Source: Prorocentrum cordatum (taxonomy: Eukaryota; Sar; Dinophyceae; Prorocentrales; Prorocentraceae). From it: a stretch of 64,000 nucleotides of DNA. The translations under genes were made by a program, and so were the position numbers. Location of the stretch: assembly GCA_963575745.1 (NCBI GenBank), contig CAUYUJ010012180.1, positions 272,570-336,569 of the forward strand, read 5' to 3'. The notes below the pieces were generated by a model that worked only from the letters and a program-made list of their open reading frames with translations, was not told where the DNA came from and searched no databases. Shown here one piece after another: positions 48,046 to 58,737 of this stretch (position 1 is its first letter; each line of letters opens with the position of its first letter).

Positions 48046-48614
48046 CATCAAAATATGTAGCAGTATCAATACGACCAATCTTGATAGTAACAGTGATGCA
48101 GATGGTAATGATAGTAAGACGAGCAGTCAACGTAAGACGAATCGTACTCATGATAATACGTCAATGCGTCGAACGATATACATCGCATAGATGGTAACAT
48201 TAATATCAGTCACAAGGGGAAGCCTGATGCATAGCCCACGATCAATCATCATAATATCAGTAAGGAGAGCAATCAGACGCATCATCACATGACAATAGCG
48301 ATTACTAATACGAAGACGGGTGCGGTTGATACCGGTATTGAGACTCCACCCCGAACGTTAAATTTACTGTTGCGAGTCTGTCGATTACGGATGTAAAACA
48401 GAATTCGGGAAGCACCAGAAAGCCACGGGCACGGCAACGACCAGCGAGACAAGCGGGAGGGCGGGCAGGGTGGTGGCTGGGGGAGGGGGCTCTCCATGAC
48501 ACTCGGGGGCAGGGGACTGGAGGACAGAGGGCCGCATAGGACCTCGAGCAGCAAACGTGTTGCCCTTGGTGCCTGCTCTGCCCCTCCTTGTCCATGCCCG
48601 AGGGGTCTGGGCTC
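48046..48614. other. AT-richer stretch, no gene seen
   Basis: Degenerate GAT/ATAC-type low complexity to about 48330, then ordinary sequence. No coding or element signal. Confidence 0.4.
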
Positions 48615-49010
48615 GCCAGGCTCCTCCTCCCCCTCCTCCTCCCCCCTCCCCCTCCTCCCCCCTCCTCCTCCGTCCTCCGCCTCCTCGTCCTCCTCCTCCT
48701 CCTCCTCCTCCTCCTCCCGCCTCCTCTCCTCCTCCTCTCCTCCCCCTCCTCCTCCCCTCTTCTTCTCTCCTCCTCCTCCTCCTCCCCTCCTCCTCCTCCT
48801 CCACCTCTCCTCCTCCTCCTCCTCCCTCCTCCTCCTCCTCCTCTCCTCCCTCCTCCTCCTCCTCCTCCTCCTCCTCCTCTCCTTCCCCTCCTCCTCATCC
48901 TCCTCCTCCTCCTCCTCCTCCTCCTCCTTCTCCTCCTCCCCTCCTTTCCCCCCCACCTCCTCCTCTCCTCCTCCTCCCCCTCACTCCCTCCTACCTCCTC
49001 CCCCCCCTCC
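48615..49010 (+). repeat. (TCC)n tract, 400 bp
   Basis: Polypyrimidine repeat. Confidence 0.95.
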
Positions 49011-49194
49011 TTCTTTCGGGGGCTCGAGGGGCCCTCCCCGGCCCCGGACCGTCCACAGAGGGATTCGGCGCCGCCGACCGTCCGCGGGCGGAGACGCCTT
49101 CGATTTCCTCTTCCGACGACGCGCACTGCCTCCAGTGATCATTCGGCGCAGGAGGTCTTTTCTAGGTCCTCCCAGAGGGGGTCGGAGTATGACG

Positions 49195-49393
49195 GGTCGG
49201 AGGATCGCGCCGCATCGGCGATGCATCGGCGATGCATCGGCGATGCATCGGCGATGCGGCTCGATGTTGGGCCCAATGTTCTCCACGCCGACGTCGCCGA
49301 TGCGTCGCCGACGTCGCCGATGCGTCGCCGACATCGCCGATGCATCGCCGGTGCATCGCCGATACATCGCCGATGCGGCGCGATCCTCCGACC
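49195..49393. mobile_element. Foldback element with minisatellite arms, 199 bp
   Basis: Perfect inverted termini of 27 or more bases starting GGTCGGAGGATCGCGCCGCA; each arm then runs into repeats of GCATCGGCGAT (left) or its complement ATCGCCGATGC (right), some with GTC substitutions. The central loop is GCTCGATGTTGGGCCCAATG. The whole unit can fold into one long hairpin. Confidence 0.85.
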
Positions 49394-50451
49394 GCATCTA
49401 GGAGGCCTCGAGGCTTGCGTGGGGCTCTAAAAACTACCGTGTGGACGGCGCTGGTATGGGCACTATGCCTATCCCAAAGCCCGACAACGGCGAGCAAACC
49501 CCAGCCCTGCCTCTGCGCGCCCTCCAAAAGGAGGGCGGCTCGAGCCTAACGGCTTCCGCTGGCCTCCCGCCAGCCTTCCGCCGCCTTCATCTGTCCGCCC
49601 CCCGAGAGTCTTGGCTCGCCATTGAGCAAACAGGTCTTGAGCTTAGCTGCCCTCAGAGGCCCAGGATGAAACGCAACACGAACCGTGCTCAGAGCGCGTC
49701 AGGTCCAGACGTTACGTGGTGGTTCAGCACGTGGGCCGTTTTGGGGGTCCGTGTTGGGGCTTTCTCAGTCGTGAGGGAAGCAGGTGTTCAGGTCTTCTTC
49801 GGGCTCTCGAGGCCATCTCCAGACCCCGTGACCGTCGAATTAGGAAGCGGGATGGAGCGCTGGTCATCGGGGTGAGGCCCTGGCACCCAGGACTCGTATT
49901 CCTGATGGCTCCCTTCGTTCATGCCACTTGGGAGGACGAGGGGGAGGGGGTAGGAAAGGGGCCAGGGGTAATTACAGTCAAGACGCATGACCGAGGGCGT
50001 CGGGCTCAGGTGCGGCTCTGGTTTTCTGGCCTTTTTTCAGACCTGGGTTGGGGAACCTATTCGTGACCGAGGCTCGCCGTGGCCAGAACAGCACCTTCGT
50101 TCCTCCTTCAGCGGTTACCACGATGGGCCCATTTTCCACCACCACTACCCCAGGTAGGAGAGGAAGGAGGAGAAGGAGGAGGAGGAGGAGGAACCAGGAG
50201 GAGGGAGGGGGAGGAGGACCTCCTCATCCTCCCTTCTCCCCCGTCCTACGCCTGGTGGTGGTGGTGGAAAACCTGCCCAGCATACCACGGCAGCGCGACG
50301 ACTGCCGTTCAGGGAGGGGGCGTGCGAGGCCTGCTGCAGGCAGCTGGTCCCGGCCCCGACGCTGGGCGTCTGCCTCGATGCTTGGCCGCCTCGGGCGCCA
50401 CGAGGCCAGGCCTCCGACCGGTCGCTGCGTTTGCGTCGCGCGTTTCCCCCC
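49394..50451. other. No supportable gene; one diverged satellite monomer
   Basis: 49441-49875 is open but unrecognised. 50078-50150 (CGTGGCCAGAACAGCACCTT, CTTCAGCGGTTAC.ACGATG) resembles one unit of the 127-bp satellite at 59001. (GGA)n at 50158-50215. Confidence 0.45.
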
Positions 50452-50562
50452 GGTGGCCCGGGCCTCTCCTCCGGGGCCGGCTTCGCATCCTGAGTCGTTT
50501 TGGAGAGGGCCCCCAGGAGCCGCCAATGGCCCAAAAACCTCCCGTCGTGATTCTATCTCGGC
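50452..50562 (-). repeat. Dispersed repeat family C, copy 4
   Basis: CCGGGGCCGGCTTCGCATCC, TGAGTCGTTTTGGAGAGGGC, reverse orientation. Confidence 0.6.
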
Positions 50563-51335
50563 GTGTGGGCGCCTGGGAGGCGCTTGGGGAAACAGCTACT
50601 TAGACGCGGCCAGTAAGCGATCGTTCTCTTATTCATTTTTGTTGCCGATCGGCGCGGGCCCTCGCCCCCCCCCCCCATGGAGTAGATCTTCACTGTTTTT
50701 GGCGCCTGTTTCAAGCATGTGGGTAACACGGGGGCCCTGCCTCCCCCCTCCCTGGTGGACACGCGAAACGCTGTTTCGCGCAACTGTGCATTGTGTTTTC
50801 GGGGCGGCCCTCGGGACAAGAAGAAAGACTCTCCAGGGCGCCGGATGCGTGGTAAAAAAAGCATGCTCCTGGGGGCAGCCAGTTGTTATGGGAAGATTCC
50901 AGACGGATTCCAAATTGATTCTAATTGGATTCGGATTCCCCTGTTTGGATCCCCACCAACACTGTTTCAAACAGTCGCATTGCGCAGATGTCCGGAGCCA
51001 AACCCCCCCTTTCGCCCAATGTCGAAACGCCGAATGAGAAATCTTTCGCTATCCCTCCTCGGGGACAGGAAAATGGCCATGAACAAATGCTCGCAATCGC
51101 AACTGCGCGCAGTATGGTGGACATCCTTGGGGGTAGGTTCGCGAGCGTGAGACGCTGATCATCGGGAGCCTGGATCAGTACAGTAATGTGTTTCGCCCCA
51201 GACAGTTTTTTTTCCCGGGACGGCGGCGGGTACTGATGTGTCTGGGGGGCCGAACGATGAAAAATGCGTGATTGAGGGTCGGCGCTGGCGCCGTTGCGAG
51301 AGGGCAGCCAGGCAGAAGAGTCTGAGGGATGGTCG
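50563..51335. other. No gene seen
   Basis: Contains a small GGATTC repeat (50893-50950). Frames are open but unrecognised. Confidence 0.35.
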
Positions 51336-51339
51336 AGGA

Positions 51340-51475
51340 TTTGTATTCCCCATATCCAGATGATGCGGGTCTTGTTTGCCCCAATTTGCAAGGGATGGGG
51401 TTCTTGGCCCCCATATCCAAAAGATGGGGTTCTTGTTCCCCATATCCAGAGAATGGGGTTCTTGGTATTACCGAC
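51340..51475 (+). repeat. 36-bp tandem repeat
   Basis: Three to four units of CCCCATATCCA.A.GATGGGG.TCTTG(T/G). Confidence 0.8.
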
Positions 51476-51524
51476 CGCGCCGAGAGCAGGAACACCTCAC
51501 ACCTCCTCCTCTTCCTTCTCATGT

Positions 51525-52080
51525 TATGGTATGGTATGAGTTGACATGTTATGTTGTGTTACGTTATGGTATGTATTGGTATGTTACGGTATGGTATGCA
51601 ATGGTATGGTATGCGATCATATGTTATGCTACGTAACGTTATGTTATGTGATTATCCACACCCGAAGGATGGGATTATTGCTACTACTCCGACCGCACCG
51701 AGAACGCCCACTCATCTCCCTCCTCCTCCTCCTCCTCCTCCTCCTCCTCCTCCTCCTCTTCCTCACACAGAGCCACGTTCAGATGCGATATCATGCTGGA
51801 TGTTGTTATGTTATGGTATGGTATTGTATTTTATGGTATGGTACTGTATGGTATGTCACGTCAGGTTAGATTATGCTATGCTATTGTATGTCATGATATG
51901 AAATGTTATGGTACGTGCTGCTGTGTTGTGGTATGATATGCTACTTTATGCCATTATGCCATAATATGTTATGATTGTGATGATGGTGATGGTGATGATG
52001 ATGCTGATGCTGATGATGGCTGTGATGATGATGATGCTGCTGATACTGATGATGCTGATGATGAGGATGATGATGGCGGA
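51525..52080 (+). repeat. TTATGGTATG low-complexity and (GAT)n
   Basis: (ATGTTATGGT)-type at 51525-51655 and 51795-51965, (TCC)n at 51718-51762, then (GAT)n-type at 51972-52075. Confidence 0.85.
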
Positions 52081-52089
52081 GCAAAATCT

Positions 52090-52420
52090 GAGGGTGCCTC
52101 GAGCGAGGCGCGGGTTCAAGCAACCCCAAGGGGGAGCCGCTAGGGGGTATCTCACTCCTCCGTTCGCGCCATAATGCCAGGGATGTCTCGAGCGGCTTCC
52201 CTGTTTGCCAGCGCAACATCCTCTGCTTTCGGAGCAGAGTTTGACTATGTCTCGAGCGAGGCGCTGGTTTTCGCACCCCCAGGGGGCCAGATCTTGAGGA
52301 TCTCTCAAGCGGTTTGCTTGTTTTTTGATGGCCATGTTCATTTGCGTTCAGAGTAGATTGTGAGAGTGTCTCGGGTGAGGCGTTGGTTTCAACACCCCAA
52401 GGGGCCCAAAGGGCGAAGAT
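52090..52420 (+). repeat. Three-copy dispersed unit
   Basis: GTGCCTCGAGCGAGGCGCGG, GTCTCGAGCGAGGCGCTGGT and GTCTCGGGTGAGGCGTTGGT at about 52094, 52247 and 52366, each followed by AACCCC/ACCCC..GGGG. Confidence 0.7.
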
Positions 52421-52429
52421 GTTTCAGAT

Positions 52430-53180
52430 TAACTTATGCTCGAACTCACTTGTGCTCAGATTCACTCACACTCAGACTAGTACTCATCATGGTCATTTTC
52501 AGACTCACTCACACGCAGACTTGCGCACACTCAAGGTCACACTTAGACCCATCCACCCTCATAATCGTTCGTAGTCAGACTCACTCATACTCAGACCGAC
52601 TCAGACTCAGACTCGTAATCATCATACTCATACTCAGAATCATTCACATTCGGACGTACTCACATTCATAATCTCTCAGACTTAGACCGCCTCCACGCAC
52701 CCCAGGTGAATCGGATTGCGGGGATGTCTTGATGGTGATGATCATGCTGATCATGGTGATCAGCATGGTGGATATGACGACGGTAACGATGTCGATGACG
52801 ACGACCGGCTTCATACTCATCATACTCATACGCAGACGCAACTCACACTCAGACTTACTCAAACTCATAATCACTCACACTCAGACCCACCCACCCTCAG
52901 ATCCACTCGTGGCCAGACCCACTCGTGCTCAGACCCATTTAGAGTCAGACTAGTATTCGTTACACTCATACTCATACTCACTCTCACCCAGAATGACCCA
53001 CAGACGGACTCACTCTCACTCAGACTCACTCGTTTTCTGATTTACGCATTCTGAGACCCACTCGTACTCAGACTCTCCCATACCTACACTCACTGGCACT
53101 CACACTCAACCATACCCAGGTTCATTCACACTCAGACTCACTCACATTCAGATCATTCATGCTCAGATTCACTCAGTATT
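52430..53180 (+). repeat. ACTCACACTCAGACTC low-complexity array
   Basis: About 750 bp of degenerate (ACTCAGACTC)n, interrupted at 52690-52815 by GAT-rich sequence. No gene. Confidence 0.9.
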
Positions 53181-53714
53181 TTCCCCTTTGGTGGTCCTGT
53201 GCCCCCTCGCTCTTCCACTTGTGCTTCCCTCATCGGTCATCTCTCCTGGAATATGCCCACTGAAATCACTGAAGTCGTCGCTGTCGCCATCTTCGATGTC
53301 GCGCCCGTCGCCCACTTCGATTCGCCCTCACACCCTGATGCTCACAGACACAGTTCTTCGGTGAGAAGCGGCAGGAGTATGAGATGCACACACGAGGAGT
53401 TCCACGCAGTGAGTTTCTTTTGTTGGTGTACTCGTTGTGTGCTCTTTTCACTCGGCTTTTGGGGTGTACACCAAAGGGGGCCTTATGGCTGCTTTGGTAC
53501 TCCCAGGTGTTTTTTTCCGATTGAGCTCGGGTGCGCCAAACATGTCCGTCGCCAGGTAGTTTCGCCTGGTGGCGCGCCAGACGGCTCCCCGGCTCGCCCG
53601 GGTGCCGCGCCCTGGCGGGTTGTTGCCTCCGTCTCTCAGTGCCTGGCGGTTGCTTCTTCGGTGTCGTCTGCCGCGGGAGATTGTTTTTCTTCCTTTTAAC
53701 AGATTACCGGACCC
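53181..53714. other. Unassigned, possible short exon
   Basis: After CACAG at 53351 a + frame reads FFGEKRQEYEMHTRGVPR, ending near GCAGTGAG. Protein-like but unrecognised; donor unclear. Confidence 0.25.
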
Positions 53715-54125
53715 TTGCGGGCCCCAAGAAACCCCAAGGAAAGCTCCAAGACTACCGAACGCTCCCAAGACGGCCCGAGAGGGCCCCGAGACGCCCCAAG
53801 AGGCCTATGAGAGGCCGCACAAGAGGGCCCACACAAGCGACAAATATTAATGCTCCTATTGTCTTTTTTTGTTATCGTTTTTAGGGTTTTCGTTTTTTCG
53901 GGCCAAGAACGGCCCATAACGGTCCAAGAGACTCCAAAGATCGTCCCTGGACGGCTCGCGAGGCCCCAAAATTGGCCCGAAAATTGTCCAAGAGGGCCCC
54001 CAGACGGCCCCAGAGGGCCACAAAACAGCCCAAGAGGGCCCCAAAACGGCCCCAAGAGAGCCCGAAGAGGGCCCAAAGAGGTTTTCAAGAGGGCCCCCAG
54101 AGGCCCTCTTGGGAGCCTCTTGGAT
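53715..54125 (-). repeat. Reverse copy of the CTCTTGGGGCC minisatellite
   Basis: Units CCAAGA(C/G)GGCCC and AGAGGGCCCC on the + strand, the complement of 21640-22600. Confidence 0.85.
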
Positions 54126-54279
54126 GAGAGCAATGTTTCTGTTCTAAAAACGCTGTTTTTCCCAACCATCCTGTGGTGTTGGGTCCTCGTTTTGAAGAGA
54201 CGGTCCCCGCGTTTTCCTCCTCCTTTTTTCCTCCTTCCTCCTCCTCCCTCCTCCCTCTTCCCTGCGTTTCACCCACCCT

Positions 54280-55095
54280 GTACAGCGCTTCGTGGCCCCA
54301 TAGGGAGCCCCACCTAAGGTCCCACCCGCATGGCGGCGCCGCCCCATTTCGGCACACCCATCACACGTTTCGTGGTCCCATAGGGAGCTCCATCTAAGGT
54401 CCCAGTGGCGCAGCCCGCATGGCGCCGCCGCCCCATTTCGGCACACCCCTCACACGCTTCGTGGCCCCAGGGAGCTCCATCTAAGGTCCCAGTGGCGCAG
54501 CCCGCATGGCGCCGCCGCCCCATGTTGGCACACCCTTCCACACGTTTCGTCGCCCCAATAGGGAGCTCCACCTAAGGTCCCAGTGGCGCAGCCCGCATGG
54601 CGGCGCCGCCCCATGGTGGCACATCCCCTCACACGCTTCGTGGACCCATAGGGAGCCCCACCTAAGGTCCCACCCGCATGGCGGCGCCGCCCCATTTCGG
54701 CACACCCATCACACGCTTCGTGGTCCCATAGGGAGCTCCATCTAGGGCCCCAGTGGCGCAGCCCGCACGGCGCCGTGGTTTCATTTTGGCACGCCCCTCA
54801 TACGTTTCGTGGCCGCATAGGGAGCTCCATCTAGGGCCCCAGTGGCGCAGCCCGCATGGCGCCGCCGCCCCATTTTGGCACACCATTCCACATGTTTCGT
54901 GGCCCCAGGGAGCCCCATCTAGGGTCCCAGTGGCGCGGCCCGCATGGCGCCGCCGCCCCATTTTGGCACACCCATCACACGCTTCGTGGCCCCATAGGGA
55001 GCTCCATCTAAGGTCCGAGTGGCGCAGCCCGCATGGCGGCGCCGCCCTATTTTGGCACACCCCTCACACGTTTCGTTGCCCCTCACACGTTTTGG
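54280..55095 (+). repeat. Satellite, 80-92-bp units
   Basis: Ten units marked by CAC(A/G)CGTTTCGTGG-like starts at about 54288, 54366, 54456, 54541, 54632, 54712, 54802, 54891, 54976 and 55068. Each carries CATAGGGAGCTCCA.CTA, (AGTGGCGCAGC)CCGCATGGCG and CCGCCCCAT. Two length classes differ by presence of AGTGGCGCAGC. The last unit abuts the 5' side of the next exon's intron. Confidence 0.92.
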
Positions 55096-55176
55096 AGACC
55101 TTCTCTAGGTCTCGTGGACTCTCGCCCTGGGCCGTCGGCTGCCCGGCGCGCTGTTCCCTCGGCCGACGTCGCCCAG

Positions 55177-55451
55177 GCGTGATCCTGGACTTCGGCCGCC
55201 ACGAGGTGGGGAACGGCAAGGAGGAGGACGACGACTGGTGGCTGGAGCTCTACGCGCTGCCCTCGCGCGCCACACGCCACGAGGATCTCCTGCTCACGCG
55301 GGCGCCGCGCATCGAGTTCTTCCTGGCAGGGCCGCCGGAGAAATTACGGAAGCAGCTGGAGCAGTTTGCTACGCGCACGAAGCGGCGCAGGAGGGAGGCG
55401 ACGGCCCTCGCCAGGGAGCTGGGCTTCACCGAGTTTATCCGCAAGGCTTGA
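55177..55451 (+). CDS. Terminal exon of an unknown gene
   Basis: Acceptor GTCGCCCAG ends at 55176. Reads VILDFGRHEVGNGKEEDDD, WWLELYALPSRATRHEDLLL, RAPRIEFFLAGPPEKLRKQL and a basic tail ELGFTEFIRKA, stop TGA 55449-55451. High-quality protein-like sequence with an acidic patch, then a charged helix (KLRKQLEQFATRTKRRRRE). No family recognised. Upstream exons are not identified in the 5 kb before it. Confidence 0.6.
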
Positions 55452-55794
55452 CTTGAAAAGTCCGCCCGAGCCTCGCCGTCTCTCGACGGTCTGACAGTTT
55501 GGCTTCGCGCCGCGGGCAACCCGCGCGCGCCTCTAGGGCCCTCTCGGGACGACGACCAGCGCGCGTCGCGGGAATTCCGCGCTGCGCTCTGCCCGGAGCC
55601 TGGCTCGCCCCCGCCGTCTCTCTGCCCAGCGGCCGCAGCCTCGCCCGCTATCGGCCAGCCAGCTAGCTCTCTCTGCTCCGCGCAGCGGACGACCCACGCG
55701 CGTCGCTGGGACCCCTTCGGGGCGACCAGCGCGCGTCGCGGGGACTCCGCGCGGCGCCGCGCCCGCAGCCTCGGACATGGGCGCTCGCGGGCAA

Positions 55795-55856
<62 letters not shown>

Positions 55857-56186
55857 ACAAAAACAACATGAACACGAAGGAAACGGGCGCGATCCTCGGG
55901 GGGAACGCGCCGACATGGGCGTCGACGTTTATGCGCGTGGACTGATTCGCGCGCAGACTCATTCACAATCAGATTCACTCGCGCCCAGTCTCTCGCACGC
56001 AGACCTGTCGTCTTCGCTCGCGCTGTGTGCCCTGGCACGCATTTCGGCACGCACCTCGCGCGGTTCGTGGTCCCATCGGGAGCGCGAGAAAAAATGGGAT
56101 TCGTAATTGCGGTATTCACAACTGCGCACGGCTGGGTCCTTCGCCAGGATAACTTCTAAGTGCCAGGGCGGTCGGCCCCTGGCTCA
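55452..56186. other. 3' flank with duplicated GC blocks and (GA)n
   Basis: GACCAGCGCGCGTCGCGGGA occurs at about 55554 and 55723, a related block at 55687. (GA)n at 55797-55850. No gene. Confidence 0.5.
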
Positions 56187-56337
56187 ATGAAGAGGCCGAG
56201 CCCGGTCGAGACGGAGCTGGGCGAGTGCGTGATCTGCCTGGACCGCGAGCGGTCGCGCGCGTTCTTGCCATGCGGGCACCTCTGCGCCTGCGCGGACTGC
56301 GCCACCTTCATGTCGGCGCGGGGCGACAAGTGCCCCA
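56187..56337 (+). CDS. RING-finger protein exon (IAP-type C3HC4, incomplete)
   Basis: Reads MKRPSPVETELG, ECVICLDRERSRAFLPCGHL, CACADCATFMSARGDKCP. Spacing CX2C...CXHX3CX2C matches the RING of inhibitor-of-apoptosis/MUL1-like E3 ubiquitin ligases; the final CPxC pair is completed in the next exon. The exon end is placed at 56337 (TGCCCCA|GCCC, a GC donor), which would let the next exon supply the remaining two bases of Ile in CPIC. The 5' limit is uncertain; ATG 56187 may be internal. Probable role: ubiquitin transfer. The following exon was not found. Confidence 0.72.
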
Positions 56338-56351
56338 GCCCGGCGGCGCGC

Positions 56352-56525
56352 CCAGGGGTGGCGGCAGAGGGCCCAGACCGCCCGCGTTTTGAAATGACGA
56401 AGCGCTGCTGTTCCATAGCTCTCGGCGTGCGGGAGCCTTTGTCGGGCGAGAACAGCGGTCAGGGACGGAAAGCCGGTCCGGGGGAAGTGGTCCAGAGCTC
56501 CAGCGACCCCCGTGGTGACAAGACA
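56352..56525 (+). repeat. Dispersed repeat family C, copy 5 (diverged)
   Basis: GGTCAGGGACGGAAAGCCGG and GTCCGGGGGAAGTGGTCCAG with CCGCCCGCGTTTTGAAATG at the left edge. Confidence 0.55.
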
Positions 56526-56571
56526 TGGCGTGGGGAGCTCTGGGCAAGCAGCGGGGGCGGGCCTTCTCGGA

Positions 56572-56771
56572 GGCTTTCGGAGAATCACCGCCCACCGAAC
56601 CACCCCAACCCAGCCCAACCCGCAGGCCTCAATTTGCCCTCCACTTCCGATTGGCAGGGCGGGTCGTCGGGGAACAGTGAAAAACACATATGGAATCCGT
56701 GCCCCCCCCAACCCGAAATTGGGGTCAGCGGGTTGGGTTGGGGTTGTCTGGTAGGCATAGTCAGAGAAGCC
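56572..56771. mobile_element. Foldback element, 200 bp
   Basis: Left arm 56572-56635 (GGCTTTCGGAGAATCACC..., ACCACCCCAACCCAGCCCAA) pairs with right arm 56713-56771 (GGGTTGGGTTGGGGTTGTCT..., TCAGAGAAGCC). CAACCC units make telomere-like CCCAACC runs in each arm. Confidence 0.65.
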
Positions 56772-57687
56772 CAGAGCCACACGTGCGCCCTCCCTCGGCG
56801 GGCGTCCGAGAGAACCCGGGCCCCGCAGCCTTCTGAGACGGCCGGCCCTCGCTCGCTCACCCCCTCGGCGTGCCGCCGGCCGTCTGCCGGCGGCAGATCC
56901 AACGGGCGGTGCAGATCTTCGTCTGAGGGCCGCCCGCCGGAGCTCCGGGGAGAGGCGGGGCCGCCAAGGCCTCGCGGCTGGGGGTCGGCCGGGGGGGCCT
57001 GCGGTGGCCCGGCACCGGTTCTGGCCAGCAGGACGGCGGGGGGGAGGGGGGGGGGGCGAGGCTCGAGGCTCTGGGTCCGAGGAAGTTGGTGGTTCTTGTT
57101 TGGTCTCTGAGGGCCGTGCTCGGGCCTCGGGGCCGCGGACAGCGGGTCCGGGTCGACAATATGTGGGATTCTCTCGGGGCCCATCCAGCTCAGACACCCC
57201 TTGGTCGCTTCCAATTCGCGGCCAGCCGAGGTGCTGAAAGAAGGACCGCTTCGGGCTCAGGACTGACATGGGCCGGGTCAAACTACGAGGGTCGGCCCGT
57301 AAACGGGTGAGGCTACAGCCCGCAGGGCTAAGCGTGCACGTGCGCATGGGACAGCAAGCGGTGTGCCTCCGAGAGGGTGAGGAGAGAGGACGAGGTGGCG
57401 GTCCTCCCGCGGGAATGCAATGCAATACTCGACGAATGCTGTTTCATCGCGTTCTCGTACGACTTCATACCAGCGAGATGCAGTATGCAAGACATCACGG
57501 GCAGATCCTTGACGACGGCCGCCCCATCGTCTCGGGGGCTCAGCAGGGGCTCCGACCGCTCCTCAGACCTGCCCCTTGCCGAGCGCAATTCCATGTCCAG
57601 TGCCCCTGGGCCGCTCGATCGGCCCGCGCGCCTGTGGAGAGCTCCCGCGGGCCCGAAAACGGCACAATACGTCCAGGACCCTTTCTC
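56772..57687. other. No supportable gene
   Basis: GC-rich; frames open on both strands around 57330-57660 are unrecognised. Confidence 0.35.
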
Positions 57688-57975
57688 GTGAACGTCGAGG
57701 GAGGGGAGGGGGCGAGGACTACCGGGGTGGTGGTGGACACCATGGCCGGAGTCATGGGATTTTCCAGACTCCATGGCTTCTTCTTCGTTCGTCTCCCAGT
57801 ACATGCCCAGGCCCGTGGCGCATGAACCCCCCAGGACGCCAGGTCGTGAGCGTCGAAAAGGGGGGTGAGGACGAGGGGTGGTGGTGGATACCATGGCCAG
57901 AGCTCGGAACCTCCTAGGCTTCCTGGCCCCCTGTCCTTCTTTCGGCACGTCCCCTGACTCCCCCCCCCCTCGTCC
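57688..57975 (+). repeat. Two-copy tandem repeat, about 159-bp period
   Basis: CGTGAACGTCGAGGG...GGGGTGGTGGTGGACACCATGGCC and CGTGAGCGTCGAAAA...GGGGTGGTGGTGGATACCATGGCC (landmarks separated by about 40 bases). Confidence 0.7.
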
Positions 57976-58124
57976 GCTTGCATGCCTGGGGCCATGATGC
58001 GCTGGCCCCCTTCGTCTTGGGCCCACCTCCTCGGCGCCCCGCCCTGCTTCCAGTGACCTCTTCCCGGGGGTGACCAGTGAATCAGCAGGGGTTCGGGGCG
58101 ACAGTTCGGGTTTTGGCGGGCCGC

Positions 58125-58188
58125 GCGGTGACGGACCGTGCGGCGAGGTCTTTGGGGACTCCGAGGTCACCGCACGGTCTGTCACCGC
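58125..58188. repeat. Inverted repeat, 19-bp arms
   Basis: GCGGTGACGGACCGTGCGG (58125-58143) and CCGCACGGTCTGTCACCGC (58170-58188) pair at 18 of 19 positions around a 26-base loop. Confidence 0.8.
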
Positions 58189-58195
58189 ACCGTGT

Positions 58196-58300
58196 ATTGG
58201 GACCCCGATTTCTTCACCACGACGGCCCCCGGTGGTCTCGACCCATTATCCGGGGCCGGTTTTTGTTGACGGTCCCGGGGCCCGGGGACCGAAAATTACA
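58196..58300 (-). repeat. Dispersed repeat family C, copy 6
   Basis: GGCCCCCGGTGGTCTCGACC, CCGGGGCCGGTTTTTGTTGA; opposite orientation to the copy at 58425. Confidence 0.65.
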
Positions 58301-58424
58301 AGAAACCTGCACCCGAGCCGAGCATCGTTGCCACTGCAGCGCGCGATTGCACAGCCTTTGCATGAGCAGCTGAAGGTATGTACGCATGCATCTCTTGCAA
58401 AACAAATTGGAGCAGGCGGATTTG

Positions 58425-58570
58425 AACAGTTTTCGGCCTCTGCGGGCCCTCGCCTGGCCTCGAGAGCGTCAAAGAACGACTCAGGACAAAAAACCGGTCC
58501 CGAGGAAGTGGTCCGGACCTCCGGGGCCCACGCCCCCCACAAGTTGGAGCGGCCGGATGTCTGGGACGAC
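58425..58570 (+). repeat. Dispersed repeat family C, copy 7
   Basis: TTTTCGGCCTCTGCGGGCCC, GCGTCAAAGAACGACTCAGG, GTGGTCCGGACCTCCGGGGC. Followed by a diverged two-copy repeat (58560-58625 and 58665-58725). Confidence 0.75.
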
Positions 58571-58737
58571 CTAGAGCGAGGCGGGAAGAACGGCACAAAT
58601 TGCGCCGCCCGTGAATTTGTTGAGCGAGGCGTGGCCACCGAGGCTCGGATCTAGAGGCCACCCGACACGTCCTGGAGCAAGGAGGGAAGAACGGCACGAG
58701 CTGCGCCGCCCGTGATTCCACTGGCGGAGGGCGCAGA

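Noticed and set aside
49441-49875. 144-residue + strand protein
   Set aside because: Open frame only; composition and lack of motif do not separate it from chance at this GC.
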